Shown here: positions 29,294 through 38,668 of the stretch, piece by piece | Numbering within the stretch: position 1 is the stretch's first letter | Layout of the letters: every line of letters begins with the position of its first letter | Source: Nocardia brasiliensis NBRC 14402 | GTDB taxonomy: Bacteria > Actinomycetota > Actinomycetes > Mycobacteriales > Mycobacteriaceae | Length of the DNA stretch: 64,000 nucleotides | Direction of reading: 5' to 3' | Assembly: GCF_000308475.2 (NCBI RefSeq) | Contig: NZ_BAFT02000001.1 | Location: 1-64,000 of the forward strand | Notes under the pieces: generated by a model | Databases searched by the model: none | Told to the model about the DNA's origin: nothing | What the model saw: the letters and a program-made list of their open reading frames with translations, nothing else | Position numbers and translations under genes: made by a program

Positions 29294-29935
29294 TCAGCTA
29301 CCTTCCGCTTCTGCGGCCTCGTACAGGTGCCGCTTCGATATGTACTGCACCACGCCATCGGGGACGAGGTACCACACCGGCCGGTTCTCGGCGGCGCGGC
29401 GACGGCATTCGCTCGACGAGATCGCCAGCGCGGGGATTTCGATCATGGTCACCGCGTCGGCCGGCAGGTCGCGCAGATGCTCTTCGAGATGATCGGTATT
29501 CAGCTCATACCCCGGACGGCTCACCCCGACAAACCTCGCCAGTTCGAACAGTTCCGCCCAATCCTGCCATGTCAGGATGTTGGCCAGCGCATCCGCTCCG
29601 GTGATGAAGAACAGCTCGGCGTCGGGATGCTTGCTGCGCATCTCGCGCAGGGTGTCGACGGTGTAGGTGACTTTCTCCCGATCGATGTCCGCGCGACTGA
29701 CCGAGAAGCTCGGGTTGGAGGCGGTCGCGATCACGGTCATCAGGTAGCGGTCCTCGGCGGGGCTGACCTGTTTGTCCGCCTTCTGCCACGGCTGACCGGT
29801 GGGAACGAAGATCACCTCGTCGAGGTCGAACCGGTCGGCGACCTCGCTGGCGGCGACCAGGTGACCGTGGTGGATGGGGTCGAAGGTGCCGCCCATCACA
29901 CCCAGTTTGCGGCCGCGCCGGCCTGTCTCTTGCAT
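29294..29935 (-). CDS. nadD: Nicotinate-nucleotide adenylyltransferase
   Basis: From the ATG at 29935 this is 213 residues. It joins AMP to nicotinate mononucleotide in NAD synthesis. Motifs are [12 protein letters not shown] (nucleotidyltransferase HxGH), [21 protein letters not shown] and ISSSECRRR. Longer in-frame starts exist but add low-complexity sequence; the chosen start places the GGTFDP motif near residue 15 as usual. It heads the operon with rsfS, gpgP, octT and degV. Confidence 0.94.
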   Translation of the reverse strand: MQETGRRGRKLGVMGGTFDPIHHGHLVAASEVADRFDLDEVIFVPTGQPWQKADKQVSPAEDRYLMTVIATASNPSFSVSRADIDREKVTYTVDTLREMRSKHPDAELFFITGADALANILTWQDWAELFELARFVGVSRPGYELNTDHLEEHLRDLPADAVTMIEIPALAISSSECRRRAAENRPVWYLVPDGVVQYISKRHLYEAAEAEGS

Positions 29936-29995
29936 GAGTGCCGAGCTTAACCGGTCGGCTGCCGGTCGACGGGGGCGGTAAGCCGCCGGACAGGC

Positions 29996-30019
29996 GGCTG
30001 CGGGCAACCGCCCGCAGCC
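29996..30019 (-). terminator. Hairpin after the TPR-like gene
   Basis: A perfect 10-bp stem (GGCTGCGGGC and its complement) with the loop AACC sits 3 bases beyond the TPR gene stop. A second, smaller inverted repeat (GCCGCC/GGCGGC) lies just beyond it. Together they probably separate the Hsp90/TPR unit from nadD. Confidence 0.6.
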
Positions 30020-30022
30020 GTG

Positions 30023-32029
30023 CTATTCGGCGGATGCTTCCCCGTCCAGCATTTCGTCCAGCTGCCTGCGCGTCTCCGCGAGTTCGTCGCTCACCTCCGC
30101 GCTCGGGGCGGCCTGCTCGAGCTCCGCGATCAGCGCGTGCATCGCCCGGAACCACGGCCGGTCCGGTTCGGCGCCGTAGCCCCACAGCTGCAACCAGGCC
30201 GCGGAGCGCACGCACTTGGTCCGCGACACCACCTCGCCGAGTTCGCCGAACAGTTCGGCGGCACGCAGATACGCCGCCAGCGCCTCCTCGGGGCGTTCGC
30301 AGTAGTCCAGCGCCGTCGCGGCGGACCAGGCCAGCTCCGCGTGCAGCGCGCGGCGTTCCGGATCACGCTCCACCAGCCGGGCGCCCTCGGCGAACTGGCG
30401 CGCGGCCTCCTCGTGCCGGTGCAACGCCTTCAGCGATGCCCCGAACTGCGCGCGCACGGTGGCCAGCTCGGCGGCCGGATAGGGCACGTCGGCCGCCATG
30501 GCTTCCTCGAACAGCGCGACGGCCTCGCCGTGCCGGGCCGCCCGGTGGAAGGCGCGCGCCGCGATCACCGTGTGATGCAGCAGATCCGGTTCGGACAGTC
30601 CCTCCCAGCGCGCGCCCGCGCGCACCGCCGCGTCGGCCAGGTCCAATTCGCGACCGCGTTGTCCGGCCAGGGCGATGACGAGCTGCGAACTGAGCCGGGC
30701 CAGATGCTCGGCCGGCAATACCGCGACACCGATCGCCAGCGCCTCGCGCAGATGCCCTTCGGCCGCGGCCGGCGCGGCGGCGAGTTCCGCGGTGCCGAGT
30801 TCGGCGAGGCGCAGCGCCTCGGCCCGGCGGTCGTCGGCCGAGCTGCCCGCCCATTCCGCGGCGACCACCGTGCGTTCGACGCAGTCCGCGGCGGCGATCT
30901 CGTCCACCGCGGCACGCACGCTGACGACTTCGAGCTGCTTGCTGCGCAGTCCGAGCGGCAGCCGTTCCACCAGTGGTTGCGCGGCCAACCGCGCGGCGAT
31001 CCGGGTGCTCACCGCGGTGTTGCCGTTGCGCAGGTCGTACCGGGTGCACAGGCCGGCGATCTCCGTATCGAGTTCGGCCAGCAGCGAATACGCGGTACCC
31101 CCGCCGATGGGCAGATAGCCCAGACCCAGCGTTTGCAATCGGCGCAGCAGGACGCTCACGCCGGTGATGAACGCGAGCCGCGCGCCCACGTCCGCACCGG
31201 GCTCGGTGAGCCAGCGGGCGTGCTCGGCGAGAATCTCCAGCCCGCGCCCCTCGTTCCCGGTGAGCGCGCAGAATTCGATGTGCTGGGCCACCGACGGCCG
31301 CAGGCTGTCGCTGTGCCGTACCAGCGGATACCCCGTCAGGTGCGCTCCCCGCGCCTCGGCGATGCGCCCGGTGCGCAGCAGCGGCAGCAGCGCCTGCGCC
31401 AGCACCCGGTGCGGCTCCTCGCTACAGCTGTGCGCGCCGTCGAGCACCGACTGCCAGTGCGCGAGCGCGGCCTCGTCGTCGCCGAGAGCCGCACTGCCGG
31501 TACCCCATTCGTTGCGTTCGCACGCTTCGCAGTCGGACATGCCATCGCGAGGCGCGGCCATGGCCTGCTCGTGCAGCCGGGCGCCCTGCTCGGCATCGCC
31601 GAGCTTGCGGGCCAGCTCGCCCCGCAGCGCGAACACCGGTCGCAGACTGTAACCTCGCTGCCGGTACCGATTTTCGAGCTCTTCGAACCAGCGGTGCACG
31701 GTCGGCAGCGGGATCGCCGGATTGTCGATCAGCCCCCAGGTCATCCATTTCAGGTACCAGTGCACCGAATACGTCAGCGGGCCCAGCTCGGCCGGGTACT
31801 GGTCGTAGATCTGCAACAGTCGGCCGTAGGCGACCGGCGCGAGGTCGCGCTCGCTCGCGTAGGCGTACGACTCGGCCAGCTCCAGCAGCACCCGTCCTTC
31901 GAGGTGCCGGTCGGCGGCCGATTTGGCCGCTGCCGCAAGCGTTTCCAGCCGTTCGACGCGAATCCGGCCGTGCGGCAACGAATAGACCTGCGCCAGCGCG
32001 TCCTTGATCTCGGCGGTGTCCACGTTCAC
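30023..32029 (-). CDS. Large TPR-like helical protein, partner of the Hsp90-like gene
   Basis: This 668-residue protein is almost entirely alpha-helical, with repeated Ala/Glu/Leu-rich helix pairs of TPR type (for example LLELAESYAYASERDLAPVA and AAEGHLREALAIGVAVLPAE). No membrane helix or catalytic motif is seen. The GTG start overlaps the stop of the Hsp90-like gene (GTGA), so translation is coupled and a physical partnership is likely, as TPR proteins are classic Hsp90 cofactors. From memory such pairs also occur in Streptomyces. A CEACERNEW motif near residue 190 could bind metal. Confidence 0.75.
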   Translation of the reverse strand: MNVDTAEIKDALAQVYSLPHGRIRVERLETLAAAAKSAADRHLEGRVLLELAESYAYASERDLAPVAYGRLLQIYDQYPAELGPLTYSVHWYLKWMTWGLIDNPAIPLPTVHRWFEELENRYRQRGYSLRPVFALRGELARKLGDAEQGARLHEQAMAAPRDGMSDCEACERNEWGTGSAALGDDEAALAHWQSVLDGAHSCSEEPHRVLAQALLPLLRTGRIAEARGAHLTGYPLVRHSDSLRPSVAQHIEFCALTGNEGRGLEILAEHARWLTEPGADVGARLAFITGVSVLLRRLQTLGLGYLPIGGGTAYSLLAELDTEIAGLCTRYDLRNGNTAVSTRIAARLAAQPLVERLPLGLRSKQLEVVSVRAAVDEIAAADCVERTVVAAEWAGSSADDRRAEALRLAELGTAELAAAPAAAEGHLREALAIGVAVLPAEHLARLSSQLVIALAGQRGRELDLADAAVRAGARWEGLSEPDLLHHTVIAARAFHRAARHGEAVALFEEAMAADVPYPAAELATVRAQFGASLKALHRHEEAARQFAEGARLVERDPERRALHAELAWSAATALDYCERPEEALAAYLRAAELFGELGEVVSRTKCVRSAAWLQLWGYGAEPDRPWFRAMHALIAELEQAAPSAEVSDELAETRRQLDEMLDGEASAE

Positions 32030-33876
32030 TCCGTCTCGTCGCCGGTGCCGGTGGCACGACGCGTTGCCCAGCTGAGGAATTCGCCGAAGGCGCGGTTGAG
32101 CAGCGCGGTGTCGGCGGGGCGCAGCGGGCGGTGGGTCATCAGCAGGGCCTGGCCGTACAGCGATTCCACCGCGGTCTTCAGGAACGCGGGGTCGCTGATC
32201 CGGGACAACCTGCGCACGATCGGGCTGTGGTGGTTCAGCACCAGCTGAGCGCGCGGTGCGGCGGCATCGAGCGCGCCGAGGATCTCCGACCACAGCTCGT
32301 CCGCGCCGAGCGCGGTCTCGGCCCTGGTGCGTTCGTTGCGCGCGGCCCGGCCGTCCAGGTACAGCGCGGGCACCGAAAGCGGATGGAAGGCACGCAGAAT
32401 CACGTCGCAGGACAGGGGATCGAGCACTGCGCGGGCCGTGGTCAGCACCGGGGTCAAGGCCAGTTCCTCGGCCGGGTCGACCGGATCGAGCGCCGCCGTA
32501 AGGGTATTCACGTCGAGGTCGACCACCTCGACATCGGGGAGTAGTCGCGGTAGCAACGCCACCAGCTCCCGGTCGTAGGCGTAGCCGCCGTTGACGATGC
32601 CGATGCCCTGCGCGGCCGCGGTCGCGGCCACCTGACGGAACTCCTCCACCGTCGAGGTGATCCGGATGACCGGGTGGTTGCGCGCGAAATCGGCGAGCGG
32701 CACCCGGCCGTCGGTGGTCTCGAAGTGCAAGTGCGGCAGCATGATCCGGAAGAGTGCGGGCGAATGCCGGGCCATCGCCTTGACCCCGAGCGCGTGCACC
32801 GCGAGGAACGCGGCCAGCCGTTGCGGCTGCTCGGCGGCGATCTCGGTGAGCCAGTCGCGCACCCGATCGCCGAGCACCTCGCGGATGATGGCGAGCCGCT
32901 CGTCCTCGTAGAGCCCCTCGCGGGAGGCGGTCGGCCGCAACGAGTCGGTGTCGATCACGCAGCGCACGAAGAACGCCCAGTCCGGCAGCAGGCCGCGGAC
33001 GGCGTCACCGAGCAGCATCCCCTTCAGGTAGACCCGGTGCGCACTGCTTTCGGCCGGATTACCCGGCTGGGCAAGGACATACGCGACACCGGTGACCCCC
33101 GCGAGCTCCGCGTCCAGGTCGATCACGTCCAGCGGCGCGAAACCGAGTGTGCGCTCACCGAATTCGAGCAGCGCCGCCCGGCGCTCGGCCTGGGACGGAT
33201 AGTCGCGATGCCACACCGCGGGTCCGTCGGTGACCGGCACGATGATGCCGTCGGATTCGACCGTCACCGCATACGGCAGCAGCGAACCGAATTCGCGGGC
33301 GAGTTCGATCACCCGGCGCGGCGCGAACCACGACTCGGCGCCCGCCCGCGGGGTGAGCCGCACCGTCGTGCCCGGCTCGGGATAGACCTTCGGTTCCAGC
33401 ACGCGCACCGAATAGGTGCCGTCGGCGGCGGCCAGCCATTCGACCGGCGGGGCGGCGGGGTCGGCGGCGGAACGGGTGACCACCTGGATCGTCTCGGCCA
33501 CCGTGAAGCAGGCCAGCAGACCGATCCCGAACTGCCCGAGGAACTCGCGACGCGCACCCTCGATCTCGTCCCGTTTCGAGGAGCGGCCGATGGTGGCCAG
33601 GAAGCGGTGCACGTCCGCCTCGGTCAGCCCCACCCCAGGATCGGCGATCCGCAGGCCGCGCTCGTCGACACTGATCCGAATCGCGGTGGGCGCCAGCCGG
33701 TCTCGCGCGGCCCGCGCGGTGACGGCGTCCACCGCGTTCTGCAACAGCTCGCGCAGATAGACGCGCGGGCTCGAGTACAAGTGGTGCGACAGTAAATCGA
33801 CGATCCCCCGTAGATCCACCTGGAACGCATAACTGTCCGCCACCGCCGCCGCCCCGTTCGGCGTTCTTTCCACCAT
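32026..33876 (-). CDS. Hsp90-family (HtpG-like) GHKL ATPase
   Basis: This 616-residue protein has an N-terminal GHKL ATP-binding domain: LRELLQNAVDA (E43 and N47), IADPGVGL (D79; usual text DNGIGM) and FLGQFGIGLLACF (114-119, the lid). A middle domain follows with the conserved catalytic-loop Arg in RPTASREGLYED. It is more diverged and shorter in the C-terminal part than canonical HtpG. The TPR-like gene overlaps its end, and MoxR and VWA genes lie upstream on the same strand. It is probably a specialised chaperone with a dedicated partner rather than the housekeeping HtpG. Confidence 0.85.
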   Translation of the reverse strand: MVERTPNGAAAVADSYAFQVDLRGIVDLLSHHLYSSPRVYLRELLQNAVDAVTARAARDRLAPTAIRISVDERGLRIADPGVGLTEADVHRFLATIGRSSKRDEIEGARREFLGQFGIGLLACFTVAETIQVVTRSAADPAAPPVEWLAAADGTYSVRVLEPKVYPEPGTTVRLTPRAGAESWFAPRRVIELAREFGSLLPYAVTVESDGIIVPVTDGPAVWHRDYPSQAERRAALLEFGERTLGFAPLDVIDLDAELAGVTGVAYVLAQPGNPAESSAHRVYLKGMLLGDAVRGLLPDWAFFVRCVIDTDSLRPTASREGLYEDERLAIIREVLGDRVRDWLTEIAAEQPQRLAAFLAVHALGVKAMARHSPALFRIMLPHLHFETTDGRVPLADFARNHPVIRITSTVEEFRQVAATAAAQGIGIVNGGYAYDRELVALLPRLLPDVEVVDLDVNTLTAALDPVDPAEELALTPVLTTARAVLDPLSCDVILRAFHPLSVPALYLDGRAARNERTRAETALGADELWSEILGALDAAAPRAQLVLNHHSPIVRRLSRISDPAFLKTAVESLYGQALLMTHRPLRPADTALLNRAFGEFLSWATRRATGTGDETE

Positions 33877-33939
33877 GGCTGGCGATCCTGCCCGAACGGC
33901 CCAATGGTTCTCTTAACGATCGCTGATGGCGGCGGATCG

Positions 33940-35367
33940 TTACACCGGGAGCAGGCGTGATACCACCGCGGTCAGCTGCCGGGCCGAGCGGCATTCGTGC
34001 ATCTCGATGACGTCCTGGTACTTGTCGGCGGCCGAATCGCCCGACCCCCAGTTGGTGCGCATCTCCGGATTGAGCCAGTGCGCGTGTTTAGCGGTGCGCA
34101 CGAGCGACCGCAGCGTCTCCAGGTCGGGATCGCGGTAGTTGGTGCGCGCGTCGCCGAGGATCAGCAGCGAACTGCGCGCGGTGACCGCGTCGGGATAGTT
34201 CCGGGCGAAGCCGGCGAGCGCGTTGCCGTAATCGGAATGCCCGTCCATGCCGACGACGCCGGCCTCGGTGAAGATCCGCGCCATCGCCTTGTCCAGCTGG
34301 GTGCGCGGATCGAAGAACCGGGTCACCTCGTCGGTCTGATCGACGAACGCGAAAATCCTTACCCGCGAGAACTGTTCACGCAACGCGCTGACCAACAACA
34401 GAGTGAAATTGCTGAAGCCGGCCACCGAGCCGGACACATCGCACAGCAGCACCAGCTCGGGCCGACCGGGCCGCGGCTTGCGGTTCACCAGATCGATCGG
34501 CACACCGCCGGTGGACATCGACTTGCGCAGCGTCTTGCGCAAATCGATCTCGCCGCGCCGGGAGTGCCTGCGCCGCACCGCGAGTCGCGAGGCAAGAATG
34601 CGAGCCAGCCGCTGCGTGCTGCGCCGCATCTCGGCGAGCTCGGATTCGGAGGCGCGCAGGAAGTCGACGTCCTCGGATTGCCGTGCGACGCCATAACTGG
34701 CGACGCGCTCGCGACCGATCCGCTCGGCCACCCGCCGCCGGGTCTCGGCCTCCACCGACGCGCGGAACCCGTCGATGCGCCCGCGGGCGGTGCGCCGGGC
34801 GATCTCGGTGTCGAACGGGCTGACGTCGGGTCCGGCCGCGAGCCCGGCCAGGATCTTGGCCAGCAAGGTCTGCGGCTGAACGTCTTTCAAGGCCTGATAG
34901 GCCGAGAACGAGGAACCGCTGGCGGACTGGTACTGACCGAGTTGATCGACGAGCTGGGCGGCGAGCGCTTCCAGTCTCGCCTCGGCCGACTCCTCGGTCA
35001 GCAACTGCGCGAGCAACTCGCGCAGCGCCGCGATATCCACCTCGCCCGCCGCGTTGCGCGGGATCTCGACCTCGTCACGCGCGGCGGTGCGCTCCCCCAG
35101 CGCGACCGGGAACCACAGATCGAACAGCCCGTCGAACGTCGCGCGGTGCGTGGTCCGGCGCAGCAGGGCGCAGGCGAGACCTTCGCGCAGCACGTCACGG
35201 TCGAGCAGGTCGAGCACGGTGACCACGCGACCCGCGTCCACCGTCTCCGACGGACCCACCGGGATGCCGCGTTCGCGCAGCGCCTCGACGAACCCGACCA
35301 GGTGGCCGGGCAGTCCGTGCGGCGCGTGCAACTCGGGTTCCGGCGCGGGCAGCGATCGCGCGGGCAT
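33940..35367 (-). CDS. VWA (CoxE-like) domain protein
   Basis: This 475-residue protein has a helical N-terminal half (about 1-300) and a von Willebrand A domain from about 300. The MIDAS motif is complete: D310 in CDVSGSVAG, a downstream Thr/Asp region, and ILGDARTNYRDP near the end. The companion MoxR AAA+ ATPase is three bases upstream, so the two form the classic MoxR/VWA chaperone pair that remodels or inserts cofactors into other proteins. It corresponds by position to mycobacterial Rv2425c. The target here is unknown; the Hsp90-like gene 63 bases downstream is a candidate collaborator. Confidence 0.88.
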   Translation of the reverse strand: MPARSLPAPEPELHAPHGLPGHLVGFVEALRERGIPVGPSETVDAGRVVTVLDLLDRDVLREGLACALLRRTTHRATFDGLFDLWFPVALGERTAARDEVEIPRNAAGEVDIAALRELLAQLLTEESAEARLEALAAQLVDQLGQYQSASGSSFSAYQALKDVQPQTLLAKILAGLAAGPDVSPFDTEIARRTARGRIDGFRASVEAETRRRVAERIGRERVASYGVARQSEDVDFLRASESELAEMRRSTQRLARILASRLAVRRRHSRRGEIDLRKTLRKSMSTGGVPIDLVNRKPRPGRPELVLLCDVSGSVAGFSNFTLLLVSALREQFSRVRIFAFVDQTDEVTRFFDPRTQLDKAMARIFTEAGVVGMDGHSDYGNALAGFARNYPDAVTARSSLLILGDARTNYRDPDLETLRSLVRTAKHAHWLNPEMRTNWGSGDSAADKYQDVIEMHECRSARQLTAVVSRLLPV

Positions 35368-35370
35368 CGG

Positions 35371-36255
35371 TCAGGCCAGCTTCAGCTCGGCCAGCGCGCG
35401 CTGGTGATCGCTCTGGTGTTTGAGCACCACGCCGAGCGTGGCGCGCACCGTGGTGTCGTCCAGATCGTGCAGGCCGAGCGCGAGCAGTGTGCGGCCCCAG
35501 TCGATCGATTCGGCCACCGAGGGCAGCTTCTTCAGCTGCATCCCGCGCAGCACGTGCACGATCCGCACCAATTGGGCGGCGACGGCGGCGGACAGCTCCG
35601 GCACCCGGCTGGCCAGGATGCGGCGTTCCAGTTCCTCGTCCGGGAAATCCAGGTGCAGATACAGGCAGCGCCGCTTGAGCGCCTCGGACAGTTCGCGGGT
35701 GGCGTTGGAGGTGAGTACCACGAACGGCTTGCGGCTCGCGGTGATGGTGCCCAGTTCCGGCACGGTCACCGCGAAATCGCTGAGCACCTCGAGCAGCAGA
35801 CCCTCGATCTCGACATCGGCCTTGTCGGTCTCATCGATCAGCAGCACCGTGGGCTCGCTGCGGCGGATCGCGGTGAGCAACGGCCGCGACAGCAGGAACT
35901 CCTCGGTGAAGACGTCGGCTTTCGTTTCTTCCCAGTCGTTTTCGCTGGACGCCTGGATACGCAGGATCTGTTTGGCGTGATTCCACTCGTACAGCGCGCG
36001 GGCCTCGTCGACCCCTTCGTAGCACTGGAGGCGGACCAGCTCCGCGGCGGAGGTCTGCGCGACCGCGCGCGCCAGCTCGGTCTTGCCGACGCCCGCCGGA
36101 CCCTCGATGAGCAGCGGTTTCCCCAGCCGATCGGCGAGGAACACCGAGGTGGCCGTGGCCTTGTCGGCGAGATAGCCCGTTTCGGCGAGCCGATCGATCA
36201 CATCCTCGACCGAGGTGAAAATCGGCTCCTGGGGCGTCTCGGGAATGGGGGCCAC
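35371..36255 (-). CDS. MoxR-family AAA+ ATPase
   Basis: This 294-residue ATPase has Walker A GPAGVGKT at 52-59, Walker B LLIDETD at 138-144, a sensor-1 region LTSNATRELSEALKRR and Arg-finger sequences. It should form a ring and work with the VWA protein encoded next. It matches mycobacterial Rv2426c by synteny. It starts 52 bases after proA, with a 9-bp hairpin in the gap, so it may be expressed partly by read-through from proA and partly independently. Confidence 0.9.
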   Translation of the reverse strand: MAPIPETPQEPIFTSVEDVIDRLAETGYLADKATATSVFLADRLGKPLLIEGPAGVGKTELARAVAQTSAAELVRLQCYEGVDEARALYEWNHAKQILRIQASSENDWEETKADVFTEEFLLSRPLLTAIRRSEPTVLLIDETDKADVEIEGLLLEVLSDFAVTVPELGTITASRKPFVVLTSNATRELSEALKRRCLYLHLDFPDEELERRILASRVPELSAAVAAQLVRIVHVLRGMQLKKLPSVAESIDWGRTLLALGLHDLDDTTVRATLGVVLKHQSDHQRALAELKLA

Positions 36256-36274
36256 GTGCAGTCCTTCCTTCGGA

Positions 36275-36300
36275 GGCGAGCGGAATGCGGACCGCTCGCC
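36275..36300 (-). terminator. Hairpin between proA and moxR
   Basis: Perfect 9-bp arms (GGCGAGCGG and CCGCTCGCC) enclose an 8-base loop, just after the proA stop. It is probably a partial terminator between proA and the moxR-VWA unit. Confidence 0.5.
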
Positions 36301-36307
36301 CCTCTAC

Positions 36308-37573
36308 TTATACGGGCCGAATCTGGCCCTCGCCCCACACGATCCACTTGGTGGAGGTCAGCTCCGGTAGCGCCATCGGGCCGCGGGCGTGCAGCTTCTG
36401 GGTCGAGATGCCGATTTCGGCGCCGAAGCCGAACTGCTCGCCGTCGGTGAACGCGGTGGACGCGTTCACCATCACGGCCGCGGCGTCGACCCGGCTGGTG
36501 AATTCGCGGGCCGCGGCGATCTCGCCGGTGACGATGGCTTCGGTGTGCCCGGTGCCCCAGGTGTTGATGTGGTCGATGGCCGCGTCCAGGCCGTCCACCA
36601 CCTTGAGCGCGATGTCGAGGGTGAGGTACTCCTCGCCCCAGTCCTTGTCGTTCGCCGGCACCAACCCGGGCAGGTCGCCGTGCACGGTGACGCCGTGCCG
36701 CTCCAGCGCCTCGATCAGCTTCGGCACCGCGGTAGTGGCGATGGCGTCGTCGATGAGGACGGTCTCGGCGGCATTGCAGACGCTCGGCCGGCGGGTCTTG
36801 GCGTTGAGCAGGATCTGCTCGGCCATGTCCAGGTCGGCGCCGGCGTGCACGTAGACGTGGCAGTTGCCGGTGCCGGTCTCGATGGTCGGCACCTGCGCGT
36901 CCCGGACCACCGCGTTGATCAGGCCCGCGCCGCCGCGCGGGATGACTACGTCGACCAGGCCGCGGGCCTGGATCAGATGGGTGACGCTGGACCGGTCCGC
37001 GCTGGGCAGCAGCTGCACGGCGTCGGCCGGAATGCCTTGTGCGACAAGCGCGTCCCGCAGGACGGTGACCAGAGCGGCATTGGAGTGCGCCGCCGAGGAC
37101 GAGCCGCGCAGCAGCGCCGCGTTGCCGGACTTGAGGGTGAGGCCGAAGGCGTCCACCGTCACGTTCGGCCTGGCCTCGTAGACCATGCCGACCACGCCGA
37201 GCGGCACCCGGACCTGCCGGGTCTCCAGACCGTTGGGCAGCACCGAGCCGCGCACCACGGTCCCGACCGGGTCGGGCAGCCCCGCCACCTGGCGCAGGCC
37301 GGAGGCGATGCCGTCGATCCGGGACTTCGTCAACCGCAACCGGTCCAGCAGCGAATCCTCGGTGCCCGCGGATTTCGCCGCCATCAGGTCCTCGGCGTTG
37401 GCATCGAGGACGGTGTCGGCCGCCGCGAGCAGTGCGTCGGCGGCCGCGTGCAGCGCCTCGTTCTTCTGCGCCGTGGTCAGCTGGGCGAGCACCCGCGACG
37501 CGACCCGAGCCTTGCGCGCGGCCTCGTGCACCACCTCGCGGACATCCACATCGGACGCCGTTTCTACCGTCAT
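36308..37573 (-). CDS. proA: Gamma-glutamyl phosphate reductase
   Basis: This 421-residue enzyme of proline synthesis reduces gamma-glutamyl phosphate to the semialdehyde with NADPH. The catalytic Cys lies in [16 protein letters not shown]. Other marks are [30 protein letters not shown] and [13 protein letters not shown]. Length and the full set of motifs are normal. It is divergent from the ribokinase gene with a 67-base shared promoter gap. Confidence 0.95.
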   Translation of the reverse strand: MTVETASDVDVREVVHEAARKARVASRVLAQLTTAQKNEALHAAADALLAAADTVLDANAEDLMAAKSAGTEDSLLDRLRLTKSRIDGIASGLRQVAGLPDPVGTVVRGSVLPNGLETRQVRVPLGVVGMVYEARPNVTVDAFGLTLKSGNAALLRGSSSAAHSNAALVTVLRDALVAQGIPADAVQLLPSADRSSVTHLIQARGLVDVVIPRGGAGLINAVVRDAQVPTIETGTGNCHVYVHAGADLDMAEQILLNAKTRRPSVCNAAETVLIDDAIATTAVPKLIEALERHGVTVHGDLPGLVPANDKDWGEEYLTLDIALKVVDGLDAAIDHINTWGTGHTEAIVTGEIAAAREFTSRVDAAAVMVNASTAFTDGEQFGFGAEIGISTQKLHARGPMALPELTSTKWIVWGEGQIRPV

Positions 37574-37640
37574 GGCTACAGCCTACTGACCCGGTCCAGG
37601 GCGAATCCCACCGCTCGGCGCGACCGCCTAGCCTCGACGC

Positions 37641-38516
37641 ATGGCCGAAAAGACGGACGTTGCCTCGATCGCGGTGCTCGGCAGTATCAACATGGACCTG
37701 GTGACGACGACGCGGCGGCGGCCGGTGCCCGGGGAGACGGTGCTCGGGACGGGGTTCGCGATGGTGCCGGGCGGGAAGGGGTCGAATCAGGCCATCGCGG
37801 CGCAACGGGCGGGCGGGTCGGTGCGGTTCGTGGGCGCGGTCGGTGACGACGTGTTCGCGGACGAACTGCGACGGGCACTGACGGATGCGGCCGTGAACGT
37901 GGATCGGCTGCGCACCGTGGCCGGGCCGAGCGGGGTGGCCGCGATCGTGGTGGACGACGGCGGCGAGAACAGCATCATCGTGGTCGGCGGGGCGAACGCC
38001 CGGCTGACCGAGCTGACCGAAGAAGACCTCGCGGTCATCGCCGACGCCGATATCCTCCTGTGCCAGTTGGAGATCCCGATCGAGACGGTCGCCGCGGCGG
38101 CCCGGCACGCCAGGGCGAACGGCACGACGGTGCTGCTCAACCCCTCACCGGCGCAACCGCTTCCTGCCGAACTCTGGGCGAATGTCGATGTGGCAGTGGT
38201 CAATTCGGGCGAAGCCGAGCAGCTCGGCGCCGAGCTGGACCCGGTGGCGCACGTGGTGGTCACCCGCGGCGGCGACGGCGCGGTCTATCGCGGGCCGAAC
38301 AGCGAGATCGCCGAGCCCAGCCCGCACGTCGAGGTCGTCGACACCACCGGCGCGGGCGACACCTTCACCGGCGCGCTCGCCGCCGCCTGGCATCGCGGCC
38401 CCGAATGGGCGCTGAACTGGGCGGTCACCGCGGGCGCCCTGGCCACGACCAAACTCGGCGCCAGCACCTCCATTCCCACCGCCGAGGAGATCACCGGGGC
38501 GCTCGTCGCCGAATAG
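37641..38516 (+). CDS. rbsK: Ribokinase (PfkB family)
   Basis: This 291-residue sugar kinase phosphorylates ribose at O5. It has the N-terminal substrate motif GGKGSNQAIAAQRAGG and the C-terminal anion-hole motif DTTGAGDTFTGAL with the catalytic Asp. No ribose transporter or regulator is adjacent, so it may serve internal ribose salvage. It is divergent from proA; the ATG follows GACGC without a clear ribosome site, hinting at a leaderless message. Confidence 0.9.
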   Translation: MAEKTDVASIAVLGSINMDLVTTTRRRPVPGETVLGTGFAMVPGGKGSNQAIAAQRAGGSVRFVGAVGDDVFADELRRALTDAAVNVDRLRTVAGPSGVAAIVVDDGGENSIIVVGGANARLTELTEEDLAVIADADILLCQLEIPIETVAAAARHARANGTTVLLNPSPAQPLPAELWANVDVAVVNSGEAEQLGAELDPVAHVVVTRGGDGAVYRGPNSEIAEPSPHVEVVDTTGAGDTFTGALAAAWHRGPEWALNWAVTAGALATTKLGASTSIPTAEEITGALVAE

Positions 38517-38668
38517 CCGAACGACACCGGCCGACGGGCGACCCGGCGAACGGTGGATCGTTCCCGGCCGGAACAGCCCGCCCCCGCACGCGAATCCCCT
38601 GGGCGACACCGGGTTCGACCCGGCGGGGTTGTTCCCCCGACCGGACCCGCGGGCTATCGTTGACGTTC

